Positions 10,372-18,887 of a stretch of DNA of 64,000 nt are shown piece after piece; the first letter of the stretch is position 1, and each line of letters starts with the position of its first letter. The notes under the pieces were generated by a model. The model saw only the letters and a list, made by a program, of their open reading frames with translations. It was not told the origin of the DNA and searched no databases. Source of the DNA: Burkholderiales bacterium (GTDB lineage Bacteria; Pseudomonadota; Gammaproteobacteria; Burkholderiales; UBA6910); assembly GCA_026005015.1 (NCBI GenBank), contig BPKG01000001.1:563501-627500 (forward strand). The letters are read 5' to 3'. Made by a program: the position numbers and the translations under genes.

Positions 10372-11045
10372 GGTAGCGCGGCGAGCGGTGGGTGATGAGG
10401 TAAACGATGCCGGTAGAGAAAAAAGAAAACGCCAACAACAGGGCCGACATGGTTCCAGCCGCCTGATGGTCGAAAGCCTGGACCCGGTCGTAGATGGCGA
10501 TGGCGATGGTCTTGGTCTCCCCCGGGATGTTGCCGCCCACCATGAGCACCACGCCAAACTCCCCCAGGGTATGGGCGAAGGTAAGCGTCACAGCGGTGAA
10601 CACGCCTGGCCAAGCCAGCGGCAGCTCGATTCGCCAGAAGGTCCGCCAAGCAGACATGCCGCTGCACCAAGCCGCTTCCCGCACTTGATCGGGAATCGCT
10701 TCCAAAGCCCGTTGCAACGGCTGCACGGTGAAAGGAATGTTGAATACGATAGAGGCGATCAATAGCCCCTGGAAGCTGAATACCAGCGTTTTTCCGAACA
10801 AGGATTCGTAGAGCTGGCCGATCGGGGAGGCAGACCCCATGACCACGAGCAAGTAATAGCCCAGCACCGTGGGTGGCAGCACGAGCGGCAGCGCTCACTG
10901 CCGCTTCGATCCATCCTTTACCGCGAAAAGCGCTCCACGCCAGGGAACGAGCGACGAGGATGCCAAGCGGCAGCAGCACCGCCACCGTGGCCGCAGCCAG
11001 CTTGAGCGAAAGGATGAGCGCCGTCCAGTCCATGGAAGCTTTCAT
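10364..11045 (-). pseudogene. modB: molybdate ABC transporter permease ModB, broken by a one-base shift
   Basis: Membrane channel of the molybdate importer. The N-terminal part (MKASMDWTALILSLKL through GKGWIEAAVS) is read from ATG 11045, which overlaps the modA stop as ATGA. The rest, LPLVLPPTVLGYYLL onward to RSPRYRV, is in another frame. One extra base around 10892-10897 accounts for the switch. Removing it would give an unbroken ModB of about 226 residues with the EAA-type loop and the GEFGVVLMVGGNIPGETKT segment. Both parts keep full family conservation, so either the break is very recent or it is a sequence error. The shift is not in a long homopolymer, unlike most others here. Confidence 0.88.
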
Positions 11046-11827
11046 CCCCCCTCGGCCGGGAGAACGAAACCGTAGCGTCTGAATACCTCTCGAGCGTCGG
11101 AAGATTGCAAGTAACGGTAAAACAGCCGCGCAACCTCCCCTGCGCCGCGCATGAGTACCATGCGTTGGCGTAACGGCGGATGCCAGTCCTCGGGGATCAG
11201 GGCGAACCGACCCAGCTCCTTGAGCTTGGGCGATAGCGCCAAAGAATAGGCGATGATGCTCCCTTGGGCGGAGCCAGAAGCGGCGAACTGGGCCGCCTGG
11301 GAAACATTCTCTCCCAGCACGAGCCGGGGCGCGATCTTCTCCCACAACCCCCGCCGACGCAACGCCGCTTCTGCCGCCCTTCCGTAGGGAGCGTGCTCAG
11401 GATTGGCGATGGCGAAACGGCGCAACCGCCCCTCATCCAAGGCGCGCGCCAAGTCCTCGAGCCGGCCGTCCGGCTCGAGGGGCGAGCCTTTGGGAACAAA
11501 CAGCACGATGCGCCCCACGGCATAGAGTGTGCCCGTGTCCTCAGTGCGTCCCTGCGCAGCCAGGCGTAAGACGTAATCTTCATCGGCGGACAGAAACAGC
11601 TGGAACGGCCCGCCTTGGAGGATCTGGTGATAGAGATTCCCCGACGAGCCGTAGCTCAGCCGCAGCCGATGGCCCGTTTGTCTTTCGAACTGCTGGGCAA
11701 TTTCCGACAGCGCGAACTGAAGGTCAGAGGCAGCGGCGATGACTGGCGCCTCCCCGGCCCGCGCTGGCCAGCCGAACGAAAGCGCCCAGACGAAGGCGGC
11801 GAGCACCGCCCAGGTCCTGCGGCCCAT
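11042..11827 (-). CDS. modA: molybdate-binding periplasmic protein ModA
   Basis: Captures molybdate (or tungstate) in the periplasm and delivers it to ModBC. The 261-residue product has a signal peptide (about residues 1-24, cleaved near GWPARA) and the typical AAASDLQFALSEIA start of the mature protein. GSSGNLYHQILQGGPFQLFLSADE, with the ligand-contacting Ser-Ser pair and the FLSA segment, follows. NPEHAPYGRAAEAAL and ENVSQAAQFAASGSAQGSIIAYS are also diagnostic. The start ATG lies 11 bases downstream of a ModE-type operator (11838-11861), and the stop overlaps modB. Confidence 0.95.
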   Translation of the reverse strand: MGRRTWAVLAAFVWALSFGWPARAGEAPVIAAASDLQFALSEIAQQFERQTGHRLRLSYGSSGNLYHQILQGGPFQLFLSADEDYVLRLAAQGRTEDTGTLYAVGRIVLFVPKGSPLEPDGRLEDLARALDEGRLRRFAIANPEHAPYGRAAEAALRRRGLWEKIAPRLVLGENVSQAAQFAASGSAQGSIIAYSLALSPKLKELGRFALIPEDWHPPLRQRMVLMRGAGEVARLFYRYLQSSDAREVFRRYGFVLPAEGG

Positions 11828-11837
11828 GGGAAAGCTC

Positions 11838-11861
11838 CGTTATGTTTTATCGAATATAACG
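11838..11861. promoter_or_regulatory. ModE-type operator before modA
   Basis: A 24-base element with half-sites CGTTATGT and ATATAACG separated by 8 bases. From memory of the Escherichia coli modA operator, the layout is the same (CGTTATAT, 8 bases, ACATAACG), including spacing. It lies 11 bases upstream of the modA start, where a bound repressor would block transcription when molybdate is plentiful. The gene for a ModE-like regulator lies immediately upstream. Confidence 0.8.
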
Positions 11862-11913
11862 AACCCGCGAATTATCGACGCACCCCTCGGACGATGTCAA
11901 CAAACTGGTGAGG

Positions 11914-12350
11914 CTACTCGCCCGAACGCAGCAAGCGCCGGAACGACTCCACTTCCCCTTCTACGCTCATCAGCGCTTTGTGCTCCATGGCCCGGTAGCG
12001 CACGAGCACTTCGCGCCCGAAGGGCGTCAACACCGCGCCGCCCCGTGACTGCCGCCGGTCGCTGTTTCCACCAGCGGCTCGCGGAAAGCTTGATTCATGC
12101 GCGCCACCAAGCTCCAAGCTCGGCGGTAAGACATGCGCATGCGCCGAGCCGCGCCGGAGATAGAGCCCGTTTCGGCGATGGCTTCCAGGAGATCCGCTTT
12201 ACCGGGTCCAATGCCCAGTTCCCGCCCCAGCAGCACCCGCACCTCGAGGGGACGAGACGAGCTTGGGGGCGATTGAGTCGTGTCGCTCGCCTTCGGTCTA
12301 GATCGGGGACGCGATGCAGCGCGGACCGAGACAGCGGGAGCGCGAGTCAT
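11914..12350 (-). pseudogene. modE: ModE-like winged-helix molybdate regulator (HTH only), broken by a one-base shift
   Basis: Probable repressor of modABC. The N-terminal part up to EPLVETATGGSHG and the C-terminal part from GAVLTPFGREVLVRYRAME are in different frames. One missing base in the CCCC run at 12041-12044 explains this. Restored, the product is about 145 residues: a low-complexity N-terminal stretch of some 33 residues, then a complete ModE-type winged helix (ADLLEAIAETGSISGAARRMRMSYRRAW). It ends shortly after the DNA-binding domain and has no C-terminal di-Mop molybdate-binding part, so it is shorter than E. coli ModE. It lies between moaE and modA. Confidence 0.82.
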
Positions 12351-12359
12351 GAGACGGCA

Positions 12360-12812
12360 TCAAGCCTGCCAGCGGGCCGCGGCAAGGTCGTCGGATTCGC
12401 GCGCCTCGACCCAACGGGTCCCGGAGGGCGTCTGCTCCTTTTTCCAGAAGGGCGCTCTGGTTTTGAGGTAGTCCATGATGAACTCGCAGGCGGCAAAGGC
12501 ATCGCCCCGGTGCCCGCTCGCCACCGCCACCAGCACGATCTGGTCGGTGGGCTTGAGGGGCCCGACGCGATGGATGACCAGGATATCGATGACGTCCCAG
12601 CGGTCCTTCGCCTGGGTCACGATGTCCTCAAGGGCTTTTTCGGTCATGCCGGGATAGTGCTCCAGCACCATGTCCCGTATCGACTCCCCCTCGTTCACAT
12701 CCCGCACCAGTCCTACGAACGCCGCTACTGCGCCCACCTTGGGATTATTCCGGCGCAGCGCCTGGATCTCCAGGCCCACGTCGAAATCTTCGGTCTGAAC
12801 GCGAACGCTCAT
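12360..12812 (-). CDS. moaE: molybdopterin synthase catalytic subunit MoaE
   Basis: Large subunit of molybdopterin synthase, which transfers sulfur from MoaD thiocarboxylate to precursor Z (cPMP). The 150-residue product keeps the catalytic lysines Lys117 and Lys124 (MDYLKTRAPFWKKE) and the H101-R102 pair in ASGHRGDAF. VLEHYPGMTEKAL is the usual dimer segment. The ATG lies 1 base after the moaD stop, so the two subunits are translationally coupled. It is followed by modE after a 9-base gap. Complete and intact. Confidence 0.96.
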   Translation of the reverse strand: MSVRVQTEDFDVGLEIQALRRNNPKVGAVAAFVGLVRDVNEGESIRDMVLEHYPGMTEKALEDIVTQAKDRWDVIDILVIHRVGPLKPTDQIVLVAVASGHRGDAFAACEFIMDYLKTRAPFWKKEQTPSGTRWVEARESDDLAAARWQA

Positions 12813-12813
12813 G

Positions 12814-13068
12814 TCAGCCTCCCGTCACGGGGGGGAAAAAGGCGACTTCGTCGCCGTCTCCGACGGCGGTGCCCAGGTCTGCCATGCGCTGGTTCACGGC
12901 CACCCGAACGGCCCGCCCTGGCGCCAGCTCCTCGGCCCACGGGCTTCCCCGCGAGCGCAGCCATTCCACCAGGGAAGCCACGTCGCGAATGCCCGAGACC
13001 ATGGCCACCTCCTCGGCGCCGGTCCCGAGGGCCTCCCGTAGCCGCGCGAAATATAGGATCTTCACCAT
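12814..13068 (-). CDS. moaD: molybdopterin synthase sulfur carrier subunit MoaD
   Basis: Ubiquitin-like sulfur carrier of molybdopterin synthase. The 84-residue product starts MVKILYFARLREALG and ends with the essential Gly-Gly (PPVTGG), the site of adenylation and thiocarboxylation. The activating enzyme MoeB is not encoded in this window and must lie elsewhere. moaE follows with a 1-base gap, and mobB precedes it by about 28 bases on the same strand. Confidence 0.95.
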   Translation of the reverse strand: MVKILYFARLREALGTGAEEVAMVSGIRDVASLVEWLRSRGSPWAEELAPGRAVRVAVNQRMADLGTAVGDGDEVAFFPPVTGG

Positions 13069-13096
13069 GGATCGGTCCTCGTTCGCTTCTGGCGGA

Positions 13097-13622
13097 TCAG
13101 CTCGGCGCGCCCACCCCCGGCCGCCAGCGCAGACCCGTGTGGTCCATTATAAAGCCGCAGATGGCCTCGTAATCGTCGAGCCGGAACTGGGGCAACGGGG
13201 TATCGAGGGGCTCGTCGGTGGCCACCGCCACCACGTGGCGGTCCGTGGGGTAAAGGAGCGGCCTCCCGGTCGCCTTGCGGTGCACTTCCAGCTTGGGGAA
13301 GTCTTCTTTCTTAAAGCCCTCGATCAGCACCAGATCGCAAGGCGAGAAGCGCTTGAGGTGCTCTTCCAAGGCGGGCTCGGGCCGACCCCGCAGCTCGTGC
13401 ATCAGCACCCAGCGGCTCGGCGAAGTGACCAGCACTTCGAAGGCGCCGGCCTCCCGGTGCCGGTACGAGTCCTTTCCCGGCTGGTCCACATCGAACCCAT
13501 GGTGCGCGTGCTTGATGATCGACACCCGCAGCCCCTCCATCACGAGACGCGGGAATGAGCTGCTCGATCAGGGTGGTCTTGCCGCTGCCCGAGTAGCCGG
13601 CGATACCGAACACTTTCATCAT
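13097..13622 (-). pseudogene. mobB: molybdopterin-guanine dinucleotide biosynthesis adaptor MobB, broken by a one-base shift
   Basis: GTP-binding protein that assists MobA in making the guanine dinucleotide form of the cofactor. The N-terminus (MKVFGIAGYSGSGKTTLIEQLIP, with the P-loop) is in one frame. The remainder, starting LVMEGLRVSIIKHAHHGFDVDQPGKDS, is in another. One extra base around 13548-13551 explains it, and restored length is about 174 residues. The DLVLIEGFKKEDFPKLEVHR segment is typical of MobB. The start is ATG 13622 or 13619. The gene heads the mobB-moaD-moaE-modE group. Confidence 0.87.
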
Positions 13623-13674
13623 TACAGCTCCTGTACCGGCCACCTCTGCCTTCACGCGTGACGATAGCGGGCGA

Positions 13675-15729
13675 TCAGGCTGGGCGCCGCCCCGGGGGCG
13701 CGCTCCTGATAGACGGGCTCCGGAAAGCAGCCCACACGCTGAACTCTGCCCCCTTGCCGTACTCGCTGTCCACCGAGAGGGTGCCGCCGTAGCGCTCCAC
13801 CAGGGTATAGCTGATGGACAGCCCCAGGCCCGTGCCGTGCTGCTTCTTGGTCGTGTAGAAGGGATCGAATATCCGGCTCAAGTCCTCGGGCCGGATGCCC
13901 GGCCCCGTGTCCCGCACCGACACCACCACGCCCTTGTCCTCCCAATCCCGGCTGCTCAAGGTCAGCGTCCCCCCCTCCTCCATGGCCTGCACCGCGTTGA
14001 CGATGAGGTTGATCAGCACCTGCTGCAGCTCGTTGCGATTGATACCCACGCTGCGGGTGGCCTGGTAGCGGCGCACGATCTGGATGTCGCTCTTGGCGAG
14101 GACGTGCCGCACCAGCACCAGGCAGTCATCGAGCACGGCGTTGACCTCCACCGGCTCCACGTAGCCCGCGAATTCCGAGGGCCGGGCGAATTGCAGCAGC
14201 TTGGTCACGATCTCTCGGATGCGGTTGGCCTGCTCGTCGATTAGCCGGATCTCCCGCTTGACCGGCTCGGCCGCGGGCCCCAGCACCTCCCGCACCACCT
14301 CCAGGTTGCCCTGGATCACGGCGATGGGGTTGTTGATCTCGTGGGCCACCCCCCGCGGTGAGCTCGCCGATGGCAGCCAGCTTCTCCGACATGACCAGTT
14401 GCCGCTGGGCGTCGCGCAAATGGCGGTTCGCCTCCTCCAGCTCGCGGGTGCGCTCGATCACCTTCTGGTCGAGTTCGTCGGCGAGCTGCTGAAGTTCCCG
14501 GTTGCGCGCCTGGAGCCGGTCCAGCAGCTCGTCGAAATGGGCCGCGAGCCGCCCGATCTCGTCGCGGCTGCGCACCGGACCGACCCGGGCCTCCGCCTCC
14601 CCCGCCTCCACCGCGCTCATGGTCTGGCTCATGCGCTCCAGGGGCTGGAAGACGTTGCGCGCCCAGCGCAGGGAGACCACGCTGCCCAGCACGCCCACCA
14701 GCAAGAACAGGGCGCCGATCACCCCCAGGGCGTGAAGCTTGGCCCGCTCGAAAGGCGCTTCCAGGTAGCCCACGTACAGCATGCCCACCCGCCGGCCGCG
14801 GTCGTCGGTGACGGGCTCGTAGCCGGAGACGTACCAGTCGTTGACCACGAACGCCCGGTCGAGCCAGGTATCGCCCTCCTCCAGCACTTTCTTGCGCACT
14901 TCCGCCGACACCCGGGTGCCCAGCGCCCGCTCGCCCCTGGAACAAACGCACGTTGGTGGCGATGCGCACGTCGTCGAGGAACAGGGTGGCCGTGCCCTTG
15001 CTGCCCAGGGGGAGGGACCCCTCCCGGTACACGATGCTGTTGATGTTGTCCACGAAATCCAGGTTGCGGTTGAGGAGCACGCCGCCGTGCAGCACGCCCG
15101 CCAGCCGACCGCTCGCGTCGAAGACCGGCGCCGCGGAATGGATCATCATGCCTCGGTCCTCGCTCTTGCGCTCCGTGGGCACGGCCTTCTCGGTAGGCAC
15201 CAGGGGAATGAAGGCCTGCTCCTTGAGCCGCGGGCTCAGCGCCCCGAGTTGCTCGGCGGAAAAGATGGCGATGGATGTGCCCGCCCTCGCCGTGGGACGC
15301 GCCTTGCACCACGGGCCATTTCAGGTAATTGGCCGGCTGCCACAGATCGTGGCCGGCCGCCACCACGTTGCCCTCCAGGTCCAGCAGGTGGAGGAAGTCC
15401 AGGTGCAGATCGCCCCGCTCGGCGGAAAGCAGCCGGGCGAGGGCCTCCCGCCGGGGCGCCGTGGCGGCGGTCACCAGTCGGTGGGACGAGGCGAGCCCGT
15501 GCACCTGGGCGCCCACGCTGGCGATCACCCGCTCGAAGTACTCATGGGCCACCGCCAGGTCGGAGTTGACTTTGAAGATGAGCAGGTTGTGGTAGGAGGT
15601 ATTGCCCCAGTAGATCACCAGGGCGAGCAGGATCGGCAGCACCACCGTGATCGGCAGCAGCACCATGGCGAGCAGTTTGGCGCGCACCGACGAGCGGAAG
15701 CGATGGTGCAGGAAAAGGACGAAGGGCAT
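13675..15729 (-). pseudogene. membrane sensor histidine kinase of the sigma-54 two-component pair, with three frame breaks
   Basis: Probable sensor partner of the response regulator immediately upstream. Parts in order: a membrane span near residues 18-40; a periplasmic Cache-like sensor of about 250 residues (segments MMIHSAAPVFDASGRLAGVL and VNDWYVSGYEPVTDDRG); a second span; HAMP; a coiled coil; HisKA with the phospho-accepting histidine in AHEINNP; and an ATPase domain with N box (LINLIVNAVQAM), DTGPGI and GTGLGLS. Three one-base shifts break it: CCC at 15280-15282, CCCC at 14934-14937 and CCCCCC at 14349-14354, each consistent with one surplus base in a homopolymer. Corrected length is about 680 residues. 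The C-terminal end is uncertain. The ligand is unknown. Confidence 0.85.
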
Positions 15730-15763
15730 GGAACGAAGCCGCGGCCGGAAAGATCGGCCTCTG

Positions 15764-17163
15764 TCAAGAGACCTTCCACAGAGCGCACTTGCGCTCCAGG
15801 GTCTTGCGGGAAATCCCGAGCCGCCGCGCCGCCTCGGACTTGTTGCCCGAGACCGCCCGCAGGACGTTGAGGATATGCTGCTTCTCCACTTCTTCCAGGG
15901 GCAGGACGGAAGCGGGGGCGTGCTCTTGAGCCACGGGCACGCCCGCCGGCAGGTTCTCCAGGGGCACCCGCCCGAGGATCAGGGAGCGCTCCACCAGGTT
16001 GCGCAGCTCCCGGGCGTTGCCCGGCCAAGGGTAGCGGACCAGGGCTTCCAGCACCTCCGGGGTGAGGGGACGCGGGGCACGCCCAGCCGGCCCGAGAGCT
16101 CCTCCATGAAGCGGCGGGCCAGCACGGGGATGTCCTCCGGGCGCTCCCGCAGGGGCGGGATGAGGATGTTCACCACGTCCAGGCGGTAGAACAGGTCCTG
16201 CCGAAAGCGGCCTGCGGCCACCTCCGGAGCCAGGTTGCGGTTGGTGGCGGCGACGATGCGCACGTCCACCGGGATCTCCCGCTCGGAGCCGACTGGCCGG
16301 ATTTTCTTCTCTTCCAGCACCCGCAGCAGCTTGGTCTGCATGGGAAGGGGCAGCTCCCCGATCTCGTCCAGGAACAGGGTGCCCCCCTGGGCGTAGAAGA
16401 AGAGCCCGTTGCGGGATTCGCTGGCCCCGGTGAAGGCTCCTTTCACGTGGCCGAAGAGCTCGCTCTCGATGATCTCCGGCGAGATGGCGCCGCAGTTGAC
16501 CGGCACGAAGGGCCGCTGGGCCCGGGGGCTCAGCTTGTGCAGCGCCCGGGCGGCCACCTCCTTGCCGGTGCCGGATTCGCCCTGGATCAGGACGGTAGTG
16601 GGTAGGGGCGCCAGCCGGCGGATGATTCGGCGCAGCTCTTCCGCCGCCTCGGATTCCCCCACCAGGTCCTCCAGCCCCGCCAGCTCCCGCACTTCCCGGC
16701 GCAACACGAAGTTTTCCCGGGCGAGCCGCGCCCGGTCGAAGCAGCGCTGGATGGAATTGAGGAGCTGGTCGATGCGGAAGGGCTTGAGGATGAAGTCCGA
16801 GGCGCCCGCCCGCAGGGCGTCGATGGCGGTCTCCAGGTCCGCAAAAGCGGTGATCAGGATGACTTCCCCGTAGAACCCGGACTCCCGCAGCTCCTTGAGC
16901 CAGACCACCCCCGCCTTGCCGGGGAGGGCGATGTCCAGGATGACCAGGTCGAAGTGGCAGCGCTCCACCAGCCGCGCCCCTTCCTCGGCGGTGGCCACCG
17001 TCTCCACCAGCCCGCAGCCCCGATTCTTGAGGGCGCGGCTGATGAAATTGCGCATTCCCTCCTCATCGTCCACCACCAAGACGGCGTATTGGTCCCAAGG
17101 GGTGTCCGCAGGCGTGCGTTGGACTTCCGGCGGTGCAGCCCGGGTTCTTCCAGACCCAGCCAT
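15764..17163 (-). pseudogene. NtrC-family sigma-54 response regulator, broken by a one-base shift
   Basis: Activator of sigma-54 promoters. Receiver domain at about 25-145 with phospho-acceptor Asp77 (DLVILDIALPG). The AAA+ domain (about 165-400) has Walker A GESGTGKE, the sigma-54-contacting GAFTGA loop and Walker [15 protein letters not shown] Fis-type helix-turn-helix closes the protein (NKSEAARRLGISRKTLERK). The AAA+ region and the C-terminus are in different frames; one missing base in GGGG at 16074-16077 explains this. ATG 17163 is chosen because GGAGG precedes it at good spacing. The kinase gene follows 34 bases on. Targets are unproven; see the sigma-54 promoter candidates near moaA and the Fdh operon. 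Confidence 0.88.
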
Positions 17164-17192
17164 ATTCCTCCGCAGAAAACTGTTTTTTTGAC

Positions 17193-17224
17193 AGAGCATT
17201 AGAGCATTATTGAGACATTTTGTC
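17193..17224. promoter_or_regulatory. short repeats before the response regulator
   Basis: Upstream of the regulator gene are a tandem copy of AGAGCATT (17193-17208) and an inverted repeat GACATTTTGTC (17214-17224), in an AT-rich patch of about 60 bases. They could be an operator or part of the promoter. Short repeats of this size also occur by chance. Confidence 0.25.
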
Positions 17225-17235
17225 CACTATTTTAA

Positions 17236-17263
17236 GCCCCCCGCGAAGGGAGGTTAAAAAAGA
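17236..17263 (-). terminator. hairpin after tupA
   Basis: On the minus strand, TTAACCTCCC and GGGGGGCTTAA flank a TTCGC loop about 55 bases past the tupA stop. The stem is GC-rich with one G-T pair and one unpaired C. The U tract that follows is weak (TTAAAATA), so this may only partly terminate transcription before the response regulator gene. Confidence 0.4.
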
Positions 17264-17316
17264 TCATGATCCCCAAGGCCTACCTTCCCGCGTCCTCGAC
17301 CGCAAAAGGCGCATGC

Positions 17317-18153
17317 TCAGCGAGCTTTTGCGGTGCTCGGACCGGCGTTCGGAAAGAACAACTGCTCTCCGTCGATTTTGAAGCTCGCGATGGCCTGCTG
17401 GCCCTCCGGGGAGACGAGCCAGTCGATGAAAGTCTGCCCCCAGTCCCGCTTGACGTGGGGGTGCCGGGCCGGATTCACCAGGATCACCCCGTATTGATTG
17501 AACAACCGTTGGTCCCCTTCCACCAGGAGGGCGAGGCCGCCCCGGTTCCGGAAGCTCAACCAGGTCCCCCGGTCGGACAGGAGATAGGCGTTCATGGAGG
17601 CGGCGGTGTTGAGGGCGGGTCCCATGCCGCAGCCGCACTCCCGGTACCAGGGCCCCTTGTGCCGATCGATGTCGATCCCCGCCAGCGCCCATAGCCTGCG
17701 CTCGGCGGCGTGGGTGCCGCTCTTGTCTCCCCGGGACACGAAGGGGGCTCGCGCCGCCTCAATGTTCTTGAGGGCGGCCACGATGTCCTTGCCGCCTGCC
17801 CCAGCCGGGTCCGAGCGGGGCCCGATGAGAATGAAATCGTTGTACATCACCTGCCGGCGTTCGACCCCATGGCCCTCGGCGACGAATTTTTCTTCCGCCG
17901 CCTTATCATGGACGAACACCACGTCCGCGTCCCCCCGCCGGCCGATGTCCAGGGCCTGGCCGGTACCCACCGCCACCACCCGCACCTGGATGCCGGTTTT
18001 CTGCTCGAACAGGGGAAGCAGGTGCTTGAACAGCCCCGATTGCTCGGTGGAAGTGGTGGAAGCCACCGTGATATAGCGGTCCTCTGCCCAGGCGTTGGCG
18101 AGGGTGACCAAAGCAAGCGCCAAGACGAGGGAAACTCGTCGCTTCAATGCCAT
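17317..18153 (-). CDS. tupA: tungstate-binding periplasmic protein TupA
   Basis: Captures tungstate in the periplasm for the TupBC importer. The 278-residue product has a signal peptide (about 1-23, ending NAWA) and the family's ligand motif ASTTSTEQSGLFKHLLP at residues 31-47. VGTGQALDIGRRGDADVVFVHD and the SRGDKSGTHAAERRLW segment follow. In the second lobe the usual GQGMG-type motif reads ECGCGMGPALNTA, so two cysteines flank a ligand-side glycine. This is unusual in my experience of the family. The ATG overlaps the tupC frame by 10 bases. Tungstate rather than molybdate preference is inferred from family, not proven. Confidence 0.92.
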   Translation of the reverse strand: MALKRRVSLVLALALVTLANAWAEDRYITVASTTSTEQSGLFKHLLPLFEQKTGIQVRVVAVGTGQALDIGRRGDADVVFVHDKAAEEKFVAEGHGVERRQVMYNDFILIGPRSDPAGAGGKDIVAALKNIEAARAPFVSRGDKSGTHAAERRLWALAGIDIDRHKGPWYRECGCGMGPALNTAASMNAYLLSDRGTWLSFRNRGGLALLVEGDQRLFNQYGVILVNPARHPHVKRDWGQTFIDWLVSPEGQQAIASFKIDGEQLFFPNAGPSTAKAR

Positions 18154-18887
18154 GGAAGCTCTCCCTGAATGAATGCCTCGGCTTCGACCGAGGCGGGTTT
18201 GCGGAAAAACTGGTCTGCGGCGCTCCGCTCCACCAGCCGCCCCTCGTAGAGGAACAGGACCTCGTCGGCAAGGCGGCGCGCCTGCCCCAGGTTGTGGGTG
18301 GTCATCACGATCTTGGTCCCTTCGGCATGGATCGCGGCGATGATGGCCTCCACCTCCCGAGAGGCCCCCGGGTCCAGGTTGGCCGTGGGCTCGTCCAAGA
18401 ACAGGACCTCGGGCTTCAAGGCCCAGGCCCGGGCGAGGGCCAGGCGCTGCTGCTCGCCACCGGAGAGCACCCGGGCCGGACGATCGGCGAGGGCGGAAAG
18501 CCCGACCCGCTCCAGGGCCTGCCAGGCCCGGGCTTCCCGCTCTCGCCGCGGCACGTGGGAAAGCTTCAGGGCATAGCGGATGTTGTCGATGGCCGAGCGG
18601 CGCAGCATCACCGGCCGCTGGAACACCATGGCTTGCCGCCGGGGCTCGCCGGGCGCCTCCGGCGCGTTCCAGCGTATCGAGCCGCTGGTCGGGGCGAGCA
18701 GCCCGTGGCACAGGCGCATGAGCACGCTCTTGCCCGCTCCGTTGGGCCCAAGGATGACGGTGCGCTGCCCCGGCCCGATCTCCGCCGTGATGCGGTCGAT
18801 GAGGATGCGGCCGCCGGCCCGGTAGCTCACCTCCGTGAGGACGAGGGGCAGCAAGGAGGCGTCGAGCTTGGTCGCGGACCTATCCAT
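18144..18887 (-). CDS. tupC: tungstate ABC transporter ATPase TupC
   Basis: ATPase of the tungstate importer. The 247-residue product has Walker A LGPNGAGKS near residues 47-55, the Q-loop VFQRPVMLRRSA, signature LSGGEQQRLALARAW and Walker B LFLDEPTANLD. It lacks a C-terminal TOBE domain, as is typical of TupC/WtpC-like short ATPases and unlike ModC in this window. The ATG overlaps the tupB stop by 8 bases and tupA overlaps its end, so the three genes are tightly coupled. Confidence 0.92.
   Translation of the reverse strand: MDRSATKLDASLLPLVLTEVSYRAGGRILIDRITAEIGPGQRTVILGPNGAGKSVLMRLCHGLLAPTSGSIRWNAPEAPGEPRRQAMVFQRPVMLRRSAIDNIRYALKLSHVPRREREARAWQALERVGLSALADRPARVLSGGEQQRLALARAWALKPEVLFLDEPTANLDPGASREVEAIIAAIHAEGTKIVMTTHNLGQARRLADEVLFLYEGRLVERSAADQFFRKPASVEAEAFIQGELPWH

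Noticed and set aside
7966-10395. An 809-codon plus-strand frame over the NAD(P)HX repair gene and modC
   Set aside because: It overlaps two well-identified genes in the wrong frames and shows no conserved motif.
10364-12350. Degradation of the molybdate system (modB and modE both broken) as real adaptation to tungsten
   Set aside because: The idea fits the tup genes, but the same kind of one-base breaks also hits the kinase, regulator, mobB, permease and fdhD, and most are in homopolymers, so sequence error is the better explanation.
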